Assembly: GCF_036850765.1 (NCBI RefSeq)
Contig: NC_089495.1
Coordinates: 203,175,847-203,239,846, forward strand
Direction: 5' to 3'
DNA from: Saccopteryx bilineata
Taxonomy: Eukaryota > Chordata > Mammalia > Chiroptera > Emballonuridae
Length of the DNA: 64,000 nt
Both the position numbers and the translations under genes were made by a program. The notes under the pieces are model-generated. The model did not search any database. It saw only the letters and a list, made by a program, of their open reading frames with translations, and was not told the origin of the DNA. Position 1 is the stretch's first letter, and the number at the start of each line of letters is the position of its first letter. Of this stretch, positions 51,331 through 63,166 are shown piece by piece.

Positions 51331-51837
51331 CCTGACCTGTGGTGGTGCAGTGGATAAAGCATTGACCTAGAACGCTGAGGTCACAGGTTCAAATCCCTGG
51401 GCTTGCCTGGTCAAGGTACATACAAAAAGCAACTACTGCCTGACCAGGCGGTGGCACAGTGGACAGAGCATCGGACTGGGATGCAGAGGACCCAGGTTCG
51501 AGACCCCAAGGTGGCCAGCTTGAGTGCAGGCTCATCTGGTTTGAGCAAAAGCTCACCAGCCTGGACTCAAGGTCGCTGGCTCGAGCAAGGGGTTACTTGG
51601 TCTGCTGAAGGCCCACGGTCAAGGCACATATGAGAAAGCAATCAATGAACAACTAAGGTGTCGCAGTGTGCAACGAAAAACTAATGATGTCTGTCTGTCC
51701 ATGTCTATCCCTCTCTCTGACTCTCTCTCTGTCTCTGTAAAATAAAAAATAAAATAAAAATTAAAAAAGCAACTACTATGAGTTGATACTTCCTGCTTCT
51801 CCCCTCCTTTCTCTAAAAATAAGAAATAAAAAAATAA
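51331..51837 (+). repeat. SINE type A host split by a type B SINE
   Basis: Type A head at 51331-51437 and its tail (ATGAGTTGATACTTCCTGCT) at 51778-51837, with a type B copy in between. Shows type B moved after this type A copy. Confidence 0.9.
51438..51763 (+). repeat. SINE type B nested in type A
   Basis: Full type B with a perfect 14-bp TSD AAAAAGCAACTACT taken from the host type A (51424-51437, 51764-51777). Confidence 0.95.
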
Positions 51838-53821
51838 AGCCTGTGTTTCCCACTTCACAAAAATGTTCCCACTAACCCCTCTCTCTCCAACAGGAAGACT
51901 GATTCTGACTTTACTGTTGATTTGCAACTTGACCTTGGGTTCTGGAACATCCAACCACAAAAGCCTTCTAGGCTTAAATGTGTGGTTGTGGTTATTGTTA
52001 CCAACATCTACTTATGTGCCAGAATTCGCACTAAATCTCCCCTAAGTCCTGGAATGTGAGGTATGTGATGGCATGTATTATGCTCCTTTCTATATGAGGG
52101 AACTAAGGGTTGGAGCCTAGTCCTGCACAAGTCAGGATATGCCAGAGCTGGTGTTATCTTGCCCAGAGTGGCTTCGTGCCTTTCAGGAGGTCAGCTTCTA
52201 ACACTTTCTGACCCTTTAGGTATAAACGCACGGGGCCTTGCTGAGAGCATACTCTCAACTCCAGGAGCTGCTAAGTGTTTGCTGTGAGCCCGGGGATGCC
52301 CCCGCCTTTTGCCATGCTTTAAGGGCTGGCTCCTCGCTGTGATAATGTGGCAAGATTAGTCACTGCTTGCTGTTGGTTGATTATAGCTATTCTTTTCTGT
52401 AAATGAAGTTTAAAAGTCATGGAAGGGTTTGTCAGCTGTGACTTATGAGCCTCTTTCCCGCAGGGAAGTCGGGCAGTGACAAATGCCCCTCTCATCCTGC
52501 CATCCATTACGAGTCAGAAGGTGCCATGTTCCAATTACTGGAGATCCCGGTGGAGCTCAAGGAAAACCCTGCGCCAAGCTGCAGCCATCCCTCAGGCCTG
52601 GCAAGGCTGCCAGCAGAGCTGCCTTTGGTTTGGGCCTCGTGGGTAAGAATGAAGGAAGATATGTTTCTGACTCTGTGAGCCAGCCCCTGCCACCTCTTAC
52701 TTGCATTATTATTGGTGGGTTTAGCCTAGACACATTTTACAAACGAGTAAAACCATGGGCACCATGTGGTCTATCTCAAAATACCCAGGATCAAGACTGC
52801 TCAAGACGAACAGACACGAGACATTAAGATCATACTGCCAGGTGGAGTAGGTAGAAATACGATGCCCAGGAGAGAGGAAGAGGATAAACTAACTAGGATG
52901 TTCAGAGAAATCAGAGACTAAGAGAACCCTTAGAGACTGTCCAGTGTAATGAATTATGTCGGTACTCAATATCCACTATACGTCAAGCCCTGTCCAGCTA
53001 AACGCTAGGGAACCAAAGATGAACAAAACATAGTCCCTGCTGCTGAAAGTAGATGAGATAGTTCTGGTATAAGGAAGTGACTTGCCCAAGGTTGTAAAAT
53101 AAGTTAGGGTCAGTGATGGAATGAGAAGCGTCTCCAGATCTCCAGTAGAGAAAGCAGAATGCCAAGGAGCCCTCCTGTGTGCCAGGCCCCTTATGAACAA
53201 TGGAATAGTGAAGAGTGCCAGCTCCCATTCAAATCCCACCTACAGTTACTATAGGTTTAACTTCTAGCAAGTCCTTAAACCTATCCAAGTCTCAGAAATA
53301 TGGGAATGATAACAACACTTATTTCAGAGTTGTGGTGAGGACTTAGTAAGATAATACATGTATGATGACTGCACAACGGCAGGCCCGTATTAAGTGGCTC
53401 AATATATTACTTATCATCAAGTAATTCCAAAAACACTAACTTGAGGTATTATTAGCTCATTTTACAGACAAGAAGACTGAAGCTTTTTCACTCTGTCACA
53501 CTAAATAAGCCAGTACTTCTCGAAACTATTTATCATTTATGCTGAAGGAACAGTTTGTTTTGCTTTTTAAACCTCCAATCCATTATGGACAAACACAACT
53601 GTAAAATACAATAAAAATGTCAAATTACTATAAAAGTTTCAAGTACTTAACTTTCAATAACTTACACACTTATCACAAACCAGCAACAATTTGTGAACGG
53701 GCACTATTCAACAGGCTGCACTTTGAGTAGCTCAGCTCTAAGCCGCTCACCGTTCCATCAATCTCCTTAAAATCCTGAGCAAACAGACAATAGGGTTTAC
53801 TAAGCTAATTTTAAGTCCTTT

Positions 53822-54223
53822 ATTATTATTATTATTTTTTTTTTTGTATTTTTATGAAGCTGGAAACGGGGAGAGACAGACAGACTCCCGCATGCGCCCA
53901 ACCGGGATCCACCCGGCACGCCCACCAGGGGGCGACGCGCTGCCCACCAGGGGGCGATGCTCTGCCCCTCTGAGGGGTCGCTCTGTTGCATCCAGAGCCA
54001 CTCCAGCGCCTGAGGCAGAGGCCAAGGAGCCATCCCCAGCGCCCGGGCCATCTTTGCTCCAATGGAGCCTCACTGCGGGAGGGGAAGAGAGAGACAGAGA
54101 GGAAGGAGAGGGGGAGGGGTGGAGAAGCAGATGGGCGCTTCTCTTGTGTACCCTGGCTAGGAATCGAACCCAGGACTTCTGCATGCCAGGCCGACGCTCT
54201 ACCACTGAGCCAACCGGCCAGGG
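53822..54223 (-). repeat. SINE type C with two intact CTCF-like cores
   Basis: Reverse type C with a perfect 17-bp TSD CTAATTTTAAGTCCTTT (53805-53821, 54224-54240). Two intact CCACCAGGGGGC cores on the plus strand at 53922-53933 and 53944-53955, 22 bp apart. Confidence 0.96.
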
Positions 54224-55184
54224 CTAATTTTAAGTCCTTTAGACTGACATTTTAGATTTTGGTATTAGATAATTTATAAAAACTTACCTAATCTTTTTCC
54301 TTTTCACTTCCCTCAAAAAGAGAGAAGAGGGTTAACAAGTCGAGACTGAGTTCAAGAATTTGCCACCAAACACTTGAGGCGATGATTTATCTTGGAAATC
54401 TGCTCTAAGTCATGCCATACCCTTCAAGGGAAGATGACGTAGGCTCAGCAGGGATTGAACAACCGTCCCGAGGCCCAGGGGTCTGAAGGGAAGGTCTATT
54501 TCTGAAGAGGCTGGCACTCTGAGACCCTCTCTCCTCACATTGGAGGATGTGAGGAGACCAGCCAGGAAGGGGAAGCATGTTAGAACTTTTCGGTATCTCT
54601 AATTTTCAGTCTTGTATCATGGCTGTTTATAAAACAGACCTCTTATGCCTTCTAGGGAGTTTCTTGAGAATAAGATAGGCATCAGATTCAGTCCTGAATG
54701 CCACTGTATACCCAAGAGTGTGACTGGCTCTAAACCAATGTGCCAAGACACAGAAGTGTATTTGGACTCTTTCAGGTATATAGCCAACTATGTCGGTGTA
54801 CAAAACTTCTTTTTGTTCTAACTGAGTACGTAGTGGTATCTTTCAGCACAGTCCAGAGCTGAGAGGGTCATATGACATGGTGCAGAGAGAGGTAAAACCT
54901 ACCGCTGTGAATAGGGACCTGCCATCGAGGAGCTCACGACTGCATGTTTACTCCCATGTGAGAGGCCTGCAATATGGTCGGGGGAGTAACCTCCCAAGCC
55001 AAAATGCCTACATTCTGCCACTGAACTAGCTGTGTGACATGACATTTGTTTAAGTTCTTTACATTTTAGTTGTCTCGCCTGTAAAATGGGGATAGCAATA
55101 CATATCTCTAGGGTTCCTAAAGGGCAAAATAATTTAATTCATGTAAGTGTTTAGAACAGTATCTGACATATTAAAAAGTTTGCA

Positions 55185-55533
55185 GGCCCTGGCAGGTTGG
55201 ATCAGTGGTAGAGCATCAGTCCGGTGTACAGATGTCCCAGGTTTGATTTCTGATCAGGGCACACAGAAGAAGCGACCATCTGCTTCTCCACCCTTCCTCT
55301 CCTCTCCTTTTCTCCCACAGCAATGGCTTAATTGATCTGAATGAGTGGCCCCAGGCACGGAGGATGGCTCCATAGCCCCTACCTCAGGGGCTAAAAATAG
55401 CTAGGTTGCCAAGCAATGGAGTAATGCCCAGATGCACAGAGCATCGCCCCATAGAGGGCCTGCTGGGTCGATCCCAGTAGAAGCGCAAGCAGGAGTCTGT
55501 TTGCCTTCCCTGCTCTCACTTAATTAAAAAAAG
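55185..55533 (+). repeat. SINE type C, old copy
   Basis: Head GGCCCTGGCAGGTTGGATCA with many changes throughout, flanked by AAAAGTTTGCA / AAAAGGTTTGCA. The CTCF-like core is destroyed (CCCCATAGAGGGC). Confidence 0.85.
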
Positions 55534-57279
55534 AAAAGGTTTGCAACTATTAGCTACTATTACTATTGTTGAAACTTGCAAGAACTTTTTTCTTATGAGT
55601 ATAAAAAAGAAGGTAAGAGAGTTTTACTATAACACAAACCTAGAGATGAACTGTGGTCAAGGTAAGAACACAATTACTGTGGATTCAGTAAGTCTTCTTA
55701 AAGTGTGTTGCCCAACTTTTCGTACTTGGAAACGTGCACTGAACATAAAGTGAGTTACGGGAGTAGGCACTCATTAAGTGTTGAATAAAGAAATGAATGA
55801 ATGAATATCTCGAGTAAAGCAGCCCCCACAGAATACTCTTGAGAAGTGGGCAGAAAGAAGCCCCTAATGAAGGTTCCCAGAAAGAACCTTTACCTGAGGA
55901 CACAGCAGGCTCACTAGGCTCCCGTGCTGGGAAACAAGGCTCTAGGAACTGATATTGTAAGAAGCCTGTTTTCTCACTGTTGTGTCTGATGAAACCCCTA
56001 CAATCTGTAGCTACTTTATTCTGAAAAAGGCTGCAGACGGCTGTGCCATGTAGTACATGTGTCCCCATTTTCTCGCCCGTATTAGAGGAAGCAAGGGACT
56101 CTCTGAGGAACAGAGTGGGAGGCCTAACCCCTCCCATGACTGGCCTCACCGTAAGTAAAAATAGCAATAGCTTTGGACTCCTGCTTACCTGTGGGGCCCT
56201 GGGTCCATAACCCCACGTCTGCTAGCTGTATGAACTCAGGCACTTCACTTCTCTGAGGCCCCAGGCTCCCCATCTAGAAAACTGGGATAGAAATCCCTGC
56301 CTGCCCTGCCCCTTGCAGAGCAGGCTGCTGTGAGGGACACAGGAAGTACTAGACGGAGGTGGACTGGGATGTGCGCATCAGCGTGGGCAGGAGCATCCCC
56401 AGGGGGACGGCTGCTGCAGGCCTTCCCAGACAGAGGCGCCCGGCAGGAAGCCAGTCGGCTGGAAGTAGGGGTGGAGAGCGTACAACTTGGCACTGCAGCC
56501 AGGCACTGTGCCCCTCAGGTGTAAGAGCAGTTGATTAAAATCCTTTCATGTGAAATTAGTATTTTGCTCATTACAACAATCCTTGAAAACACCAAATGCC
56601 CTCATAACTCCAAGAAGGCTTGATCCTGCAGATAGCATATGCACTGGCACATATATGCATATATATTTCATTTCCCACATTCATATAGGAGAATGGAAGA
56701 TAACCTCTCTCCAGGATTCTAATCTAAACATAACTTAGGGCTGTGCACTAAGCATCATCCCACAGTGCCATGTTCGGCCCAAAGGGGACCAAGACTGACA
56801 CCAGAGTCATAGCCACTCTGCCTTTGTCCCTCTGGTAACATTAACTCCACCAACATTACTAAGCACCTGCCCCTTGGGTGACTGAGCAAGTGTGTCCCTG
56901 TCACCTCCTGTTTTAACACCCAGTAGAGGCTTCCCATCACCAAGAATCAAGTCCAATTCCTTTAATGAAGCTTACAAACCCCTTTCATGAGCCAAAGCTA
57001 CCAAATCCATAAACACCAACCCTCTGAGGGACTGTAAATCACACTCACTTGACAGATGAGTCAACCCTACTGTAAGGAGGCTGTCAGTTGCCCAAGGTCA
57101 CACAGTACGTCAGTCAGTGTGAACCGGGTTCTTCCTGAACAGCTAGGTACTGGACTCCCAAGTACAGGCTGAGGTCTGACCCCTCCTTTCCTTGGACTAG
57201 TCGGTATGTGGCACACCTGGGGACGGGCCCTGGAGGGCTCAGGGAACCCTTCCGCTGAGGGAGCCGCTTAGACCTTGGT

Positions 57280-57540
57280 CATAAGTTTAGGTGGTTATTT
57301 AGGTTTTTTCCACTTTCTCACTATTACAAATAATAGCATCCGAGGGAAAATTTATTCTATATATTGGATTATTTCCTCAGGACAGATTCTCAGAAGTGAA
57401 ATTACTGTGTCCAAATGTATAAGCATGTTTACCGCTCTTGAGATACATTGTGTAATTGCTTTTCAAAGTCGCTGTACCAGCTTATCCTGCTGTCACCAGT
57501 GAGTGCCACCTTCAAGGCAGCCTCGCCAGAACTGTGTGTT
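57280..57540 (+). repeat. L1M-type 3' end fragment
   Basis: CTATTACAAATAATAGCATC, GACAGATTCTCAGAAGTGAA and TTGCTTTTCAAAGTCGCTGT, then ACCAG and a worn CACCAGTGAGTG: the order and wording of an ancient L1M/L1ME 3' end. Recognised from memory. Confidence 0.65.
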
Positions 57541-57858
57541 ATCATATTGTGTGGGGTGGGGACATCAATTAGCAGGGAGAAAGCAAGTCCACGTTGTGTT
57601 TTTATGTATATGTGAAGATAAACGGTATCCTGTGTTTACTATAATCATTTTTTGAGTCTACAGAGTTTTGAATGCTACAAAAAAAAATAATAATGCTGTT
57701 GAGGAATAATATGTGGAAAGATTTAGTTTTATCCAAAAATAATTTTTTTGGCATCTATTACTGCCCGGTGACTGTACAAAGTATAGAAATGAATGCTCCC
57801 ACCCCAGAGGAGCTCACAGTGGTAGAAAGCTTAGGAAAACCAAAACCTACGTTTCATC

Positions 57859-58043
57859 TCTTTTTTTTTAAGATTTATTGATTTTTGAGAGAAGAGACAG
57901 AGAGAGAAAGGCAGGGGTTGAGGAGCGGGAAGCATCAGCCTGTAGCTGCTTCTCGTGTGTGCGTTGACTGGACAACGCGGGGTTTAAACTGGCGACCTCA
58001 GGGCTCCAGGCTGACACTATCCGCTGCGCCACCACTGGTCAGG
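57859..58043 (-). repeat. SINE type A
   Basis: Reverse type A ending GCCACCACTGGTCAGG. TSD CCTACGTTTCATC / CCTATGTTTCATC. Confidence 0.9.
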
Positions 58044-58326
58044 CCTATGTTTCATCAAGTTCTGAACTTGTCCAGAGCAATGAGTTGAGAAGTGAGCCCA
58101 CAGATAAGTAACATTTACAAAAGAGGAAACAAAGGGAACACAGCTGTGACAGAGCGTTCCATATTCAGGGAACAACAGGTATTGTGGTTTGGGCTGCAGT
58201 GCAGACGGGAGTGGAAAGGAGGTGGTGGCAGAGGGCCTGGCGGAGGCCAGATCAGAAGGGCCTTGCAGGACACCGCCCCGTCCCCAGGCTCATCCAGACT
58301 TTTTAAGACAAAGAAGCAGGCAGTAC

Positions 58327-58509
58327 TCGCCTGACCTGTGGTGGCGCAGTGGGATAAAGCGTCGACCTGGAACACTGAGGTTGCCGGTTCGAAACCTTGG
58401 GCTTGCCCGGTCAAGGCACATATGGGAGTTGATGCTTCCGGCTCCTCCCTCCCCTTCTCTCTCTCTCTCTCTCCTCTCTCTCTAAAAATTAATAAAAAAA
58501 AAAAAAAAA
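58327..58509 (+). repeat. SINE type A
   Basis: Full type A with a perfect 17-bp TSD AAAGAAGCAGGCAGTAC (58310-58326, 58510-58526). Confidence 0.95.
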
Positions 58510-59024
58510 AAAGAAGCAGGCAGTACAGATAACAAAGCCAAGAGAAACTTGGGAGGGAAACGAAGGAGGGATTCTCTTGCAAGGGCCCAATCCACTCCAC
58601 CTCTAAAAAAGGCTAAAATAAATGGTTGTTATGGTTTATTAATTGCTTATTATGTAACATATATTATTACTAAGTATATTACTTCTCATTCTTACAGCAA
58701 TTCTTTAAGCTAAGAATTATATAAAGGTCACAACAGCCCTAGCTAAGGCCCTTTTAGACTGACTCTACAGTCAGTCTGACCCGGTTCAAATTCCATCTCT
58801 ACCGTGTATCATCTGTATGATCCCAGCTAAATGACTTCATCGACAAGTGCCTTGGTTTTCTCATTGGTCAAGTGGGAAATAATACCACCGTACTTTTCCC
58901 ACAAGGTTGCTGTGAGAATTCAATGAGATAATGTACCAATAAGTTAAGCATTCAGGAATTTTCTAAATGAAAGTATTATTACTATTGGCCCCAATCAATA
59001 TATGGCTTAAAAAATCACACTCTT

Positions 59025-59387
59025 GGCCCTGGCCAGTTGGCTCAGTGGTAGAGCATCGGCCTGGCGTGCAGAAGTCCCAGGTTCGATTCCCGGCCAGGGC
59101 ATACAGGAGAAGCGCCCATCTGCTTCTCCACCCCTCCCCCTCTCCTTCCTCTCTGTCTCTCTCTTCTCCTCCCGCAGCCAAGGCTCCATTGGAGCAAGGT
59201 TGGCCCTGGCGCTAAGGATGGCTCTGTGGCCTTTGCCCCAGGCGCTGGAGTGGCTCTGGTCACAACAGAGCAACGCCCCGGAGGGGCAGAGCGTCGCCCC
59301 CTGGTGGGCATGCCGGGTGGATCCCAGTCGGGCGCAAGCGGGAGTCTGTCTGACTGTCTCTCCCCGTTTCCAGCTTCAGAGAAAAAA
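59025..59387 (+). repeat. SINE type C with intact CTCF-like core
   Basis: Full type C with a perfect 16-bp TSD AAAAAATCACACTCTT (59009-59024, 59388-59403). Core intact on the minus strand at 59296-59307. Confidence 0.96.
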
Positions 59388-60792
59388 AAAAAATCACACT
59401 CTTCCCATTGAGCAAGGGTAAGACAGCGCTTGCTGCACAGAATAAAGCAGAGCTGGGACCACTTTCTGACTTAGTGGTGGAGGCTGGGGGCAAGTTCTCC
59501 GAGCACAAATTCAATGATGTGGTTGGTGTCCTGAAAAAACACTCTTCAGGGAAGTCTTCTGGTTCCCATGCCTCAGGCGAATCTAGCCGCTCCCTCCCGT
59601 GGACCCTGAGAGCCTCTACCTGTCTCTGCCAAAGCGATAATTGGCTGCACGCATGTGTCTTTCCCCACTGGACTCTGAACTCCTTGCAAGCAGAGATTCT
59701 CTGTTACAATCTTTGCAACCCCAGCCACCAATACTGCCCTGGCAACCAGTAGAAGCTCTGAGAATTTCAGCTAACAAACAGGGGAAAGAATCCGGGAGGG
59801 CACTCTTTCAGTACACGGTTTCTCGGTTCCTGACATGGCAACTCCCTAGAAGTGAACTGTACACCTAGTGTTGATGAGACGAGCCCAAGTCCCTCGCCCA
59901 TCAGCAGGACTGAAGAACACGCAAGACAGTGATGGGAGAGAACACGTGAGGGGGAGTGGGAGGCAGGAACACTGGTGTCTTTGTTTAGTAACCACAGGGA
60001 CAAAGGCTCAGAGGTTGAACCTGCAGCCCAGAAATGCTGAACCTGGGCTTTCTGTGGGGGCAAAGATGTACGAGGTGCTTACCAAGCAGATAGCAGCAAA
60101 GACTAGAGACCATCATCCTTGTCAGTAATCAAACTGCAGGGAGACCCAGCCCTCCCTCTGAATTGTCTGGTGACCCTGAGACGAGCCCAACCACTGGGCC
60201 CACCAGGCTGGCTTAATGGAAAAAACACTGGATAAAGAGTTTGCAGACCTGAAGTTCATTCCTGAGAATGTATTAATTATTCAATAGATAAATATTTCTT
60301 GAGGGTCTACTATGTCGGGCTTACACTAGGCACCCGTAATACAATGAACATACCGTAATTTGCTGTCAGACCTTGGACAAGTCGCTACCCCTTCGCTGAG
60401 GCTTAGTGCCCTCATATGACATATGGAATATAAACTCTTCGTCACAGGATGGTTCTAAGTATCATCTGTGCTTAAAAATGTGTACTGTAAGGAGGCCGGT
60501 AAGGCTTCCGGGCAGCCTGTCAGCACAGTCCAAGTTCTATGTAGAAGAGCCACATGACAAACCTGACTGGCTGAAAGCTGGACTGACCTTGGGGCTAGGC
60601 ATCTTATAAATCTATCTCATCAAACATCATAAAAATATTTTAGAGTATAAAGGAAATGGGTTGAGTTGAACTTTTAAAATCCATATAGTGATTAAAGTCG
60701 TTCTAATCCGTTCAGTTGTCAATGTGAGAAAAAGTTATATGTGAATATGTTGTCACCATTTATTATGTTGTGTTAAGATTTTATCATATTTA

Positions 60793-61188
60793 GGCCCTGG
60801 CCGGTTGGCTCAGCGGTGGAGCGTCGGCCTGGTGTGCAGGGGACCCAGGTTCGATTCCTGGCCAGGGCACATAGGAGAAGCACCCATTTGCTTCTCAAAC
60901 CCCCCCTCCTTCCTCTCTGTCTCTCTCTTCCCCTCCTGCAGCCGAGGCTCCATTGGAACAAGGATGGCCCGGGCACTGGGGATGTCTCCTTGGCCTCTGC
61001 CCCAGGCGCTAGAGTGGCTCTGGTCATGGCAGAGCGACGCCCCGGAGGGGCAGAGCATCGCCCCCTGGTGGGCAGAGCGTTGCCCCTGGTGGGCGTGCTG
61101 GGTGGATCCCGGTCGGGCGCATGCGGGAGTCTGACTGTCTCTCCCCGTTTCCAGCTTCAGAAAAATACAAAAAAAAAAAAAAAGAGAG
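60793..61188 (+). repeat. SINE type C, duplicated core
   Basis: Full type C with a perfect 17-bp TSD AGATTTTATCATATTTA (60776-60792, 61189-61205). First core intact on the minus strand at 61060-61071, second one base short. Confidence 0.96.
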
Positions 61189-61205
61189 AGATTTTATCAT
61201 ATTTA

Positions 61206-61364
61206 TTTATTTTAGAGAAAGAGAAAAAGAGAGAAAGTGAAGGTGGGGAGGAACAGGAAGCATCAACTCCCATATGTGCCTTGACCAGGCAAGCCCAGGG
61301 TTTCAAACCAGTGACCTCAGCATTCTAGGTCGACGCTATATCCACTGTGCCACCACAGGTCAGG
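61206..61364 (-). repeat. SINE type A
   Basis: Reverse type A directly after the TSD of the previous type C copy, ending CCACCACAGGTCAGGC. Confidence 0.88.
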
Positions 61365-61405
61365 CAACATTTGTTTTGTATCATTAAATAAAAATAAAAA
61401 TTGAG

Positions 61406-61742
61406 GCCCTGGCTGGCTGGCTCAGCGGTAGAGCGTCGGCCTGGCGTGCGGGGGACCCGGGTTCGATTCCTGGCCAGGGCACATAGGAGAAGCGCCCATT
61501 TGCTTCTCCACCCCCCCCCCCCTTCCTCTCTGTCTCTCTCTTCCCCTCCCGCAGCCAAGGCTCCATTGGAGCAAAGATGGCCTGGGCGCCGGGGAAGGCT
61601 CCTTGGCCTCTGCCCCAGGCGCTAGAGTGGCTCTGGTCTTGGCAGAGCGTCGCCCCTGGTGGGCATGCCGGGTGGATCCCGGTCGGGCGCATGCGGGAGT
61701 CTGTCTGACTATCTCTCCCCGTTTCCAGCTTCAGAAAAATAC

Positions 61743-61766
<24 letters not shown>
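61406..61766 (+). repeat. SINE type C
   Basis: Full type C with a 26-34 base A tail. TSD AAAATTGA. Its single core block is one C short (GCCCCTGGTGG on the plus strand). Confidence 0.93.
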
Positions 61767-61775
<9 letters not shown>

Positions 61776-61780
<5 letters not shown>

Positions 61781-62072
61781 ACCAGGTGGTGGCACAGTGG
61801 ATAGAGCGTTAGACTGGGACGCAGAGGACCTAGGTTCAAGACCCCAAGGTGGCCAGCTTGAGCCCAAGGTCGCTGGCTTGAGCAAGGGGTCACTCGGTCT
61901 GCTAGAGCCCCCCTTGTCAAGGCACATATGAGAAATTAATCAATGAACAACTAAGGTCCTGCAACAAAGAATTGATTCTTTTCATCTCTCTCCCTTCCTG
62001 TCTGCCCCTATCTGTCCCTCTCTCTCTCTCTGTCACTGTCACAAAAATAAATAAATAAAGAAAGAAAGAATT
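61776..62072 (+). repeat. SINE type B
   Basis: Type B shortened in its middle body. It begins at the AAAATTGA that ends the previous copy and ends at another AAAATTGA (62073-62080). Confidence 0.9.
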
Positions 62073-62080
62073 AAAATTGA

Positions 62081-62673
62081 CAGACAGACAGACAGGAAGG
62101 GAGAGAGATGAAAAGCACCAATTCTTCATTGCGGCACCTTAGTTGTTCATTGTTTGTTTTCTCATTTGTGCCTGACTGGGGCGGGCTCTAGCCAAGCCAT
62201 TGACCCCTTGCTCAAGCCAGCAACCTTGGGTTCAAGCCAACAACCATGGGTCATGTTCATGATTCCCATGGTTAAGCTGGTGACCCTGTGGCTCAAGCAA
62301 CCTCCTGATTTCGAACCTGGGTCCTCAGTGTCCCAGGCTGAAGCTCTATCCACTACACCAGTGGTCCCCAACCCCAGGGCCGTGGACCGGTACCGGCCTG
62401 TGGGCCATTTGGTACCAGTCCACAGAGAAAGAATAAATAACTTACATTATTTCAGTTTTATTTATATTTAAGTCTGAACGATGTTTTATTTTTTAAAAAT
62501 GACCAGATTCCCTGTTACATCTAAGACTCACTCTTGATGCTTGTCTCGGTCACATGATACATTTATCTGTCCCACCCTAAAGGCTGGTCTGTGAAAATAT
62601 TTTCTGACATTAAACCAGTCCATGGCCCAAAAAAGGCTGGGGACCACTGCACTACACCACCACCTGGTCAGGA
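62081..62673 (-). repeat. SINE type B host split by a hAT element
   Basis: Reverse type B at 62081-62358 continuing at 62650-62673 (CCACCACCTGGTCAGG), with the hAT element inserted near its head. Confidence 0.88.
62359..62649. mobile_element. hAT-like non-autonomous element (291 bp) nested in a SINE
   Basis: Ends CAGTGGTCCCCAACC and GGCTGGGGACCACTG. Perfect 8-bp TSD CACTACAC (62351-62358, 62650-62657). The interior is AT-rich with no open frame. A different hAT family from the 47546 and 62753 copies. Confidence 0.95.
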
Positions 62674-62752
62674 TGTAATGGTAATGTTTTTACTAGATCT
62701 GAACTAGAAGGCATAGTAAAATGCATGGACAGCCCTCACCAAATGCCTAGGA

Positions 62753-63110
62753 CAGGGGTCCCCAAACTTTTTACACAGGGGGCCAGTTCACTGTCCCTCA
62801 GACCGTTGGAGGGCCGGACTATAAAAAAAAGTATGAACAAATCCCTATGCACACTGCACATATCTTAAAGTAAAAAAACAAACGGGAACAAATACAATAT
62901 TTAAAATAAAGAACAAGTAAATTTAAATCAACAAACTGACCAGTATTTCAATGGGAACTATGGGTTTGCTTTTGGCTAATGAGATGGTCAATGTGCTCCT
63001 CTCAATGACCACCAATGAAAGAGGTGCTTCTTCCAGAAGTGCGGCGGGAGCCGGATAAATGGCCTCAGGGGGCCGCATGCGGCCCGCGGGCCGTAGTTTG
63101 GGGACCCCTG
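62753..63110. mobile_element. hAT-like non-autonomous element (358 bp)
   Basis: Ends CAGGGGTCCCCAAACT and AGTTTGGGGACCCCTG. Perfect 8-bp TSD GCCTAGGA (62745-62752, 63111-63118). A longer copy of the 47546 family, keeping the block GGTTTGCTTTTGGCTAATGA that the other copy lacks. Confidence 0.95.
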
Positions 63111-63166
63111 GCCTAGGACAACTCCCTCTGCCAGGACAATTTCTACTGCCTTAGAAATCCAGTAGC

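Noticed and set aside
59025..59100. tRNA-like sequences at the SINE heads (A and B boxes)
   Set aside because: They do not form complete cloverleaf tRNAs with a proper anticodon arm and are followed by SINE bodies and A tails, so they are not counted as tRNA genes.
59408..59752. 114-residue open frame, Lys/Ser-rich start
   Set aside because: It begins at the edge of a type C SINE and shows no family resemblance or exon signals.
61384..61920. 178-residue open frame on the minus strand, and similar frames recurring around other SINEs
   Set aside because: All come from translation through type C and B SINEs. The same peptide strings recur at every copy.
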